DNA from: AC-32 sp963772975
GTDB taxonomy: Bacteria; Actinomycetota; Thermoleophilia; Gaiellales; Gaiellaceae
DNA: 64,000 nt
Direction: 5' to 3'
Assembly (NCBI GenBank): GCA_963772975.1
Contig: CAVYZH010000010.1
Coordinates: 806,001-870,000 of the forward strand
Position 1 is the stretch's first letter. Every line of letters begins with the position of its first letter. The position numbers and the translations under genes are program-made. The notes beneath the pieces were generated by a model, which was not told where the DNA came from, did not search any database, and saw only the letters and a list, made by a program, of their open reading frames with translations. Positions 59,679-64,000 of the stretch are shown here, piece by piece.

Positions 59679-60388
59679 GTGCGCCGGCCCCAGAGGACGG
59701 TGCAGCCGCCGAGGCTGAGCCGCTCTGCTTCGACGTCCGCGAAGCCGGCGTCGCGCAGCGCGGTGAGCAGCCGCGGAACGGGCCACCGCTCGTCGAAGTC
59801 GCGGATGCTGCCGCCCAGGAAGCGGCCGACCTCGTGCCAGGCCGGCGAGATCGCGCGGCCGGCGAGCGGGAGGCCGAAGTCGACCCAGACGTCCCACGCG
59901 ACGCGCGCGAACGGGCTCGGCGGGACGCCGAAGTCGAGCAGCGCGGCCGTCGCGCCCGGCCGCAGCACGCGCGCGAGCTCGCGCAGGCCGGCGGGCAGGT
60001 CGTCCAGGTAGCGGAGCAGGTACGCGGCGGTCAGGCCGTCGAACGATGCGTTCTCGAAAGGAAGCTCCTGGGCCGAGGCCTCGATCAGGCGTACCCGGCT
60101 TGTCTCGGCGGCGAGGACGAGCCGGCGGCGCGCCTCGTCGAGCATCTCGGGGCTCTGGTCGACGCCGACGACGGAGCAGCCCTTCTGCTGCGCGAGCTCG
60201 AGCGCGACGGCCCCGGTGCCGCAGGCGACGTCGAGCACGGTGTCGTCGGGGCCGACTGGGAGCCGCGAGACGAGGAAGCGGCGCCAGCGTGGGTCCTGGC
60301 CGAACGAGAGCAGGTTCGCGTAGCGGTCGTAGGTCGGCCCGAGCGAGGCGAAGAGGCCGCGGGCGAGCTCCGTGCGGGTGCCGGGCAC
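59675..60388 (-). CDS. UbiE/MenG-like SAM methyltransferase
   Basis: The 237-residue protein begins with the UbiE-like Y-D-R-Y-A-N-L-L-S-F-G-Q-D-P-R-W-R and has SAM motif I V-L-D-V-A-C-G-T-G-A-V-A, motif II V-G-V-D-Q-S-P-E-M-L and F-D-G-L-T-A-A-Y-L-L-R-Y, a good match for demethylmenaquinone-type C-methyltransferases. It could complete menaquinone synthesis; the neighbouring UbiA-like protein supports that. The start GTG 60388 is 6 bases from a TAGACT box that overlaps the divergent promoter of the gene at 60411. Confidence 0.82.
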   Translation of the reverse strand: MPGTRTELARGLFASLGPTYDRYANLLSFGQDPRWRRFLVSRLPVGPDDTVLDVACGTGAVALELAQQKGCSVVGVDQSPEMLDEARRRLVLAAETSRVRLIEASAQELPFENASFDGLTAAYLLRYLDDLPAGLRELARVLRPGATAALLDFGVPPSPFARVAWDVWVDFGLPLAGRAISPAWHEVGRFLGGSIRDFDERWPVPRLLTALRDAGFADVEAERLSLGGCTVLWGRRT

Positions 60389-60394
60389 CCGTCG

Positions 60395-60404
60395 AGTCTA
60401 AGCT
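60395..60404. promoter_or_regulatory. Overlapping divergent -10 boxes
   Basis: AGTCTA (60395-60400, TAGACT on minus) and TAAGCT (60399-60404) share two bases; each is 6 bases from a GTG start, at 60388 and 60411. The two genes have only 22 bp between them, so both transcripts should be leaderless and compete for polymerase. Confidence 0.6.
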
Positions 60405-60410
60405 CGCCGT

Positions 60411-60824
60411 GTGCTACTCGAAAAGGACCTCAGGCGCATCGCCGAGCGAGCGGCCGTCTACGCCGCCGACGGCGAGGACGTCGCGGGCATCGTCCCGGCC
60501 GAGCCCGCGGGCGGGCTCCGCCTCTACGTCTGCGCCTACGGGAGCGAGGACGAGACGAGCTGGCTCGTGCTCGATGCGACCGGCGTCCCGGTCTCGGATC
60601 GCGAGCTCGTCCGCGACGCGGTCTCGATCGCGGCGCTCTGTGAGGTGGCGGAGGCGGCGGCCGGTGTCGAGCCCGACTCGGCGCGGATGGCGAGCCCGGC
60701 GCTCCTCGACGAGCTCGGCGCGGACGCCGGTCCCGAGGTCGCCGAGGCGGTGAAGGGCGCCGCCGGCACGGTAGAGGAGCTCGTCCGAGACGTCGAGCGC
60801 GGCTACAAGCGGGCGCTTAGCTAG
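60411..60824 (+). CDS. Conserved hypothetical protein
   Basis: The 137-residue acidic protein (GTG start) contains L-R-L-Y-V-C-A-Y-G-S-E-D-E-T-S-W-L-V-L-D and later helices rich in Ala and Glu. No catalytic motif, signal peptide or membrane helix was recognised. It is divergent from the UbiE-like gene with a shared promoter region and followed 10 bases later by another small gene, so the two small genes may be co-expressed. Function unknown. Confidence 0.65.
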   Translation: MLLEKDLRRIAERAAVYAADGEDVAGIVPAEPAGGLRLYVCAYGSEDETSWLVLDATGVPVSDRELVRDAVSIAALCEVAEAAAGVEPDSARMASPALLDELGADAGPEVAEAVKGAAGTVEELVRDVERGYKRALS

Positions 60825-60834
60825 GCTGGCCGGC

Positions 60835-61119
60835 ATGGAAGGCTTCCCCTTCAGTGGAGACCCCGAAGACCTGATGCGCAGCCTGCGCGAGTTCGCCGAG
60901 CAGCAGGCCGAGAGCGTCCAGGAGGCCCAACGCGAGCAGTTCGCCACGCTGACCCTGAACACCGCCGTCGAGCTGACCTCCGCGGCGCTGCAGCAGGTTC
61001 AGGCGAGCGGCAGCGCGGAGGAGCAGGCTGCTGCCCTCCGCGATGCCATGCGAGTGCTCTTCCCGGAAGCCGTTGCGCTGGTCTCAGCAGCGCGGCAGGG
61101 CTTCATGCGCGAGACCTGA
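60835..61119 (+). CDS. Small helical protein of unknown function
   Basis: The 94-residue protein is acidic and helical, rich in Gln/Ala/Glu (F-A-E-Q-Q-A-E-S-V-Q-E-A-Q-R-E-Q-F), with no recognisable motif. TAGGCT lies 7 bases before its ATG, so it may also be made from a leaderless message. Its last 36 bases overlap the convergent small basic gene at 61084-61275. Confidence 0.6.
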   Translation: MEGFPFSGDPEDLMRSLREFAEQQAESVQEAQREQFATLTLNTAVELTSAALQQVQASGSAEEQAAALRDAMRVLFPEAVALVSAARQGFMRET

Positions 61120-61275
61120 GCCCGGCTCGGAGGTGAGCCGGCGACCGGCCCCGATCAGCCAGCGGCCGAGCGTCAGGCGAACGCGTCGGCGCGGCTTCGG
61201 GATCGGGGGCCAGTCGCTGCTCAGTCGAGCGATCCGTTCGCGGGCGGCCTCTGCGTGAATCTCGTGCTCGATCAT
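61084..61275 (-). CDS. Small basic protein divergent from MarR
   Basis: The 63-residue protein starts at ATG 61275 behind a strong GAGGAG site (6-base spacing) and has an acidic first half (M-I-E-H-E-I-H-A-E-A-A-R-E-R-I) and a basic second half with P-K-P-R-R-R-V-R-L-T-L-G-R-W-L. A longer frame to 61356 lacks a ribosome site. It resembles short basic actinobacterial proteins of unknown role. Its promoter (minus-strand TTGACG, 17 bases, TAACGT) has its -35 inside the MarR palindrome, suggesting MarR control. Confidence 0.6.
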   Translation of the reverse strand: MIEHEIHAEAARERIARLSSDWPPIPKPRRRVRLTLGRWLIGAGRRLTSEPGSGLAHEALPRC

Positions 61276-61318
61276 CCCGAACTCCTCTCGACCAGAAGTA
61301 TCTCGACCTCGAAACAGA

Positions 61319-61350
61319 ACGTTACAGCTAGAGTCTCTTGACGTCAAGAG
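61319..61350. promoter_or_regulatory. MarR operator and divergent promoter
   Basis: CTCTTGACGTCAAGAG (61335-61350) is a perfect 16-bp palindrome 4 bases before the marR-type ATG. On the minus strand its TTGACG (61342-61347) is a -35 box 17 bases from TAACGT (61319-61324). MarR binding here would block both directions. Confidence 0.62.
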
Positions 61351-61354
61351 GTTC

Positions 61355-61888
61355 ATGATCGAGAATCAGCACGTGAAAGAAGCCGAGCAGGACCACATCG
61401 ACCGCTGGCTGGCGGAGCACGAGCTGCCGGGCGCGGTCAATCTCGAGGTCGAGGGCATCGTCGACCGCGTCAACGGCCTGCAGCGCCGGCTCCACCGGAT
61501 GCTCGACGAGACGCTCGCCGACTTCGACCTGAGCGTCGGCGAGTGGAAGGCGCTCACGCACCTCCAGCTGGACGGGCCGCCGCACCGCAAGTCGCCGGGC
61601 CAGCTCGCCAGATGGGCCGAGCTCTCGAGCGGGGCGATGACGAACCGGCTCGACCGGCTCGAGGAGGCCGGGCTCGTACGGCGCGTCCCCGACCCGGACG
61701 ACCGGCGCGGCGTGCTCGTCGAGCTGACCGACGCCGGCCGCGCCGCGTGGGAGCAGTCGGTCAGCGCACAGGCAGAGAAGGAATCGCTGATCGCCGCCGC
61801 GCTGAGCGCGAAGGAGAAGCAGCAGCTGAACGCGCTCCTGCGCCGGTTGATGCGCGAGTTCGAGCGGCGCGAGCAGAAGCACTCGTAG
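61355..61888 (+). CDS. MarR-family transcriptional regulator
   Basis: The 177-residue protein has a MarR winged helix: F-D-L-S-V-G-E-W-K-A-L-T-H-L, then S-P-G-Q-L-A-R-W-A-E-L-S-S-G-A-M-T-N-R-L-D-R-L (recognition helix) and the wing V-P-D-P-D-D-R-R-G-V-L-V-E-L-T. MarR dimers bind 16-20 bp palindromes and release DNA on ligand or oxidant binding; there is a single suitable palindrome just upstream. Likely autoregulated and controlling the divergent small basic gene. Confidence 0.9.
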   Translation: MIENQHVKEAEQDHIDRWLAEHELPGAVNLEVEGIVDRVNGLQRRLHRMLDETLADFDLSVGEWKALTHLQLDGPPHRKSPGQLARWAELSSGAMTNRLDRLEEAGLVRRVPDPDDRRGVLVELTDAGRAAWEQSVSAQAEKESLIAAALSAKEKQQLNALLRRLMREFERREQKHS

Positions 61889-61901
61889 AATCACCCGGCC
61901 C

Positions 61902-62831
61902 GTGAGCCTGGTCGACTCCGCGATCGTCCGCCTGCTGCCGGCCGTGCCTAGGACGGTCGTGCGCAAGATCTCCGAGCGCTACATCGCGGGCGAGGAACTC
62001 GATGACGCGTTGCGGCTCGTGCGGCGCCTGAACGACCACGGCAAGCTGGCCACGATCGACGTGCTCGGCGAGGAGATCGCCGAGCCCGACGAGGCGCGGG
62101 CGATCGCGGCGGCCTACCGTGAGGCCTTCGAGGCGATCGAGCGCGGGCGGCTCGACTCGAACGTCAGCGTCAAGCCGACGGCACTCGGGCTGAAGCTCGG
62201 GTACGAGCTCTTCCGCTCCAATCTGTCGGAGGTCGTCAAGCACGCCGCGGAGCGCGGGAACTTCGTCCGGATCGACATGGAGGACTCGTCGACGACCGAC
62301 GACACGCTGCGGGCCTATCGCGAGTTGCGTGCGGCCGGGCACGACAACGTCGGCATCGTCCTGCAGGCGCGGCTGAAGCGGACGCTGGCCGACCTGGCCG
62401 AGCTGGCTGAGCTGCGGCCGAACGTGCGGCTCTGCAAGGGCATCTACGTCGAGCGGGCCGAGATCGCCTACCGCGACTTCGACTCGGTCCGCTCGAGCTT
62501 CGTCCAGGCGCTCGAGGAGCTGCTCGGGCTGGGCTGCTACGTCGGGATCGCGACGCACGACGAGTGGCTGCTGGAGCAGGGGCAGCGGCTCGTCGCCGCC
62601 GGCGGGCTCGGGCGGGAGGAGTACGAGTTCCAGATGCTGCTCGGCGTTCGGCCCGCGCTCGGTGACGAGCTCGTCCGTGACGGCCACCGGCTGCGGATCT
62701 ACACGCCGTTCGGGCGGCACTGGTACGCGTACTCGCTGCGACGGCTCCAGGAGAACCCGAAGCTCGCCGGCTACATCGCGGCCGACACGGTCGGTCGGAT
62801 CCTTCCCGGCCGCAACGGCACCCGCCGCTGA
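61902..62831 (+). CDS. putB: Proline dehydrogenase
   Basis: The 309-residue monofunctional enzyme has the PRODH barrel motifs D-S-N-V-S-V-K-P-T-A-L-G, then V-R-I-D-M-E-D-S, L-C-K-G-I-Y, A-T-H-D and the FAD/substrate tail R-L-R-I-Y-T-P-F-G-R-H-W-Y-A-Y-S-L-R-R-L. It oxidises proline to pyrroline-5-carboxylate at the membrane, passing electrons to quinone. The P5C dehydrogenase is not adjacent. It starts with GTG 13 bases after the MarR stop and may be co-transcribed with that gene. Confidence 0.9.
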   Translation: MSLVDSAIVRLLPAVPRTVVRKISERYIAGEELDDALRLVRRLNDHGKLATIDVLGEEIAEPDEARAIAAAYREAFEAIERGRLDSNVSVKPTALGLKLGYELFRSNLSEVVKHAAERGNFVRIDMEDSSTTDDTLRAYRELRAAGHDNVGIVLQARLKRTLADLAELAELRPNVRLCKGIYVERAEIAYRDFDSVRSSFVQALEELLGLGCYVGIATHDEWLLEQGQRLVAAGGLGREEYEFQMLLGVRPALGDELVRDGHRLRIYTPFGRHWYAYSLRRLQENPKLAGYIAADTVGRILPGRNGTRR

Positions 62832-62884
62832 TTCGCCAGATCGCGCCAAGTCCACCGACGGCGACCGGAAGTAAGGAAGCGAGC

Positions 62885-63517
62885 TCAGGGTTTCCGGGCG
62901 ACCACGATCAGGTCGCCCGGAACCCGCACCTCGCGTCGGCCCCAGCGGTTCGGGTCGGGCAGCTCCTCGAGCCGCTCGAGCGCGAGCCCGGCGCCGCCGA
63001 GGGCATGGATCAAACGCCCGAGCGGCCAGGTGTCGAAGTAGCTCTCGTGCCAGCGGAGCATCTGGTCGAGGCACGCGGCGACCGGATGCTCGTCGTAGAG
63101 GAAGAGAACCCCGCCCTTCTTCAGGGCCGCTGCGATCCCGTCGGCCCACGCGGCGAGGTCCTCGATCTCGGCGAGCGCGCCCCAGGACTGGTAGACGACG
63201 TCGAAGCGCTTTCGCCGCAGCTCGACCGGCAGCGCCTCCGGCGAGGCGGTCACCAGCGCCGCGTCGGGGAGGCGCTTGCGCGCCGCCTTCACCGTCTCCT
63301 CGGAAGAGTCCACCCCGGTGACGAGCGCGCCCAGGCTCATCAAGGCCGCGGTCTCGCGCCCGGCACCGCAGGCCAGGTGCAGGACATGCCGCCCGCCGAT
63401 GTCCGGCAGCCGCTCGCGCACGGGCTTCGGAAGCGTTCGCGACCCGCGCGCCGAGGAGCGGCGAATCCGCTTGTGCGCCTCCTCCCACGCGCGGAGGTTC
63501 GAGTCGGTCGGCTCCAT
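62885..63517 (-). CDS. SAM-dependent methyltransferase
   Basis: The 210-residue protein has SAM motif I H-V-L-H-L-A-C-G-A-G-R-E-T-A, motif II T-G-V-D-S-S-E-E-T-V, and a Q-S-W-G-A-L-A-E-I-E-D motif IV region, typical class I methyltransferase. A long C-terminal half has D-E-H-P-V-A and W-H-E-S-Y-F-D. The acceptor is unknown. Its ATG overlaps the stop of the FabL-like gene by one base (TGATG), so they form an operon. Confidence 0.78.
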   Translation of the reverse strand: MEPTDSNLRAWEEAHKRIRRSSARGSRTLPKPVRERLPDIGGRHVLHLACGAGRETAALMSLGALVTGVDSSEETVKAARKRLPDAALVTASPEALPVELRRKRFDVVYQSWGALAEIEDLAAWADGIAAALKKGGVLFLYDEHPVAACLDQMLRWHESYFDTWPLGRLIHALGGAGLALERLEELPDPNRWGRREVRVPGDLIVVARKP

Positions 63518-64000
63518 CAGGCGAGGAGGGAGAAGCCGCCGTCGACGACCAGCGTGTGGCCGCACACCATCTCCGCCTCGGGCGAGCACAGGAACGAGAC
63601 CGCATCCGCGACGTCGCCGGGCTCGACCAGCCGCCCCACCGGGGTTCGCGCCAGCCCTGACGAGATCATCTCTTCGCGGTTCGGGAAGTGTTCGAGCGCG
63701 CCGGTCTCGACCACGCCCGCCGAGACCGCGTTGACGCGGATCTTGCGCGGGGCCAGCTCGACGGCGAGGTATCGGACGAGCGCCTCCAGCGCCGCTTTCG
63801 AGACGCCTACGAGCGTGTAGTTCTCCAGCACGCGGATCGACCCGAGCGACGAGACCCCCACGATCGACGAGCCCTCCGGCATCTGCGGCACGCACGCCCG
63901 GGCAAGCGTGAGCAACGCCCGCGCGTTCGCCGACAGTGTCCAGTCCCAGTGCTTGTCCTCGGTCTCGAGCGCGGGCTTGATCACGCCCGTCGCCGCGTTG
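63517..64000 (-). CDS. fabL: FabL-like enoyl-ACP reductase (SDR family), 5' end outside window
   Basis: The visible 160 residues include the SDR active-site pattern I-V-G-V-S-S-L-G-S-I-R, then N-Y-T-L-V-G-V-S-K-A-A-L-E-A-L-V-R-Y (Y-x6-K) and N-A-V-S-A-G, with H-F-P-N-R-E-E-M and V-D-G-G-F-S-L-L. These match Bacillus FabL closely by eye, an NADPH enoyl-ACP reductase with a Y-x6-K pair rather than the usual Y-x3-K. The frame is open through the right edge (N-A-A-T-G-V-I-K), so the Rossmann N-terminus lies beyond. It would complete each fatty-acid elongation cycle. Confidence 0.82.
   Translation of the reverse strand, partial: NAATGVIKPALETEDKHWDWTLSANARALLTLARACVPQMPEGSSIVGVSSLGSIRVLENYTLVGVSKAALEALVRYLAVELAPRKIRVNAVSAGVVETGALEHFPNREEMISSGLARTPVGRLVEPGDVADAVSFLCSPEAEMVCGHTLVVDGGFSLLA

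Overview
The window is high-GC DNA with dense, mostly intact genes. Tightly overlapping gene pairs (GTGA, ATGA, TGATG, CTGA), collagen-like secreted proteins, a CGAAC-N4-GTTCG SOS box at lexA, paired Dpp/Opp importers and a UbiA/UbiE-type pair point to a Gram-positive-lineage actinobacterium, most likely class Thermoleophilia (Solirubrobacterales or Gaiellales). This placement is inferred from gene content and was not confirmed by any search. There is no rRNA, CRISPR array, IS element or integrase in the window.

Layout. 0-2 kb: start of a membrane protein, a collagen-like secreted protein, a gene remnant next to an intergenic repeat, and a VapBC pair. 1.8-8.6 kb: secreted subtilase, MoaD-MoaE fusion coupled to an orphan phage-type spike protein, catalytic half of methylmalonyl-CoA mutase coupled to a glycosyltransferase, a lone receiver, SecG and a lipoprotein. 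8.6-14 kb: TldD/PmbA protease pair, tRNA-Leu(GAG), PadR with a membrane protein, LexA with a small zinc-ribbon gene, RNase P RNA. 14-23.6 kb: sulfotransferase, a large heavily frameshifted subtilase, CAP protein, divergent NarL-type two-component pair, deacetylase, flap-type 5'-3' exonuclease, PlsC. 23.6-27 kb: topoisomerase III and the principal sigma factor. 27-37.5 kb: two oligopeptide importers flanking an NlpC/P60 peptidase without a signal peptide, which fits uptake and recycling of murein peptides. 37.5-42.6 kb: a visibly lower-GC stretch with LuxR-type regulators, an HD-GYP phosphodiesterase and a MalT-like regulator. 42.6-50.6 kb: adenosine deaminase, a structured non-coding stretch, L,D-transpeptidase, frameshifted patatin, mannosyltransferase-like GT4, flippase-like membrane protein, glycerate kinase. 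50.6-56 kb: an unusual group of cyclic-nucleotide-binding proteins, one fused to an MFS transporter, with an ECF sigma factor, an unknown 84-residue protein, an unsecreted subtilase, a GAF protein and a His-rich tandem-repeat peptide. 56-64 kb: exonuclease VII, a coiled-coil membrane protein, UbiA/UbiE-like pair, small conserved proteins, MarR, proline dehydrogenase, a methyltransferase and the end of a FabL-like reductase.

Two expression features recur. Many genes start 6-7 bases after a TANNNT-like -10 box, which suggests leaderless transcripts. At four gene pairs the downstream frame can only start at a CTG that overlaps the upstream TGA (CTGA); one of these is xseB, where the CTG falls exactly at the family's usual first residue. 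Indels in several otherwise intact reading frames (subtilase 14976-18399, patatin 45610-47344, possibly the deacetylase) may be assembly errors or recent decay. The most unusual gene set is the cyclic-nucleotide/sigma/protease/repeat-peptide group at 50.6-56 kb.
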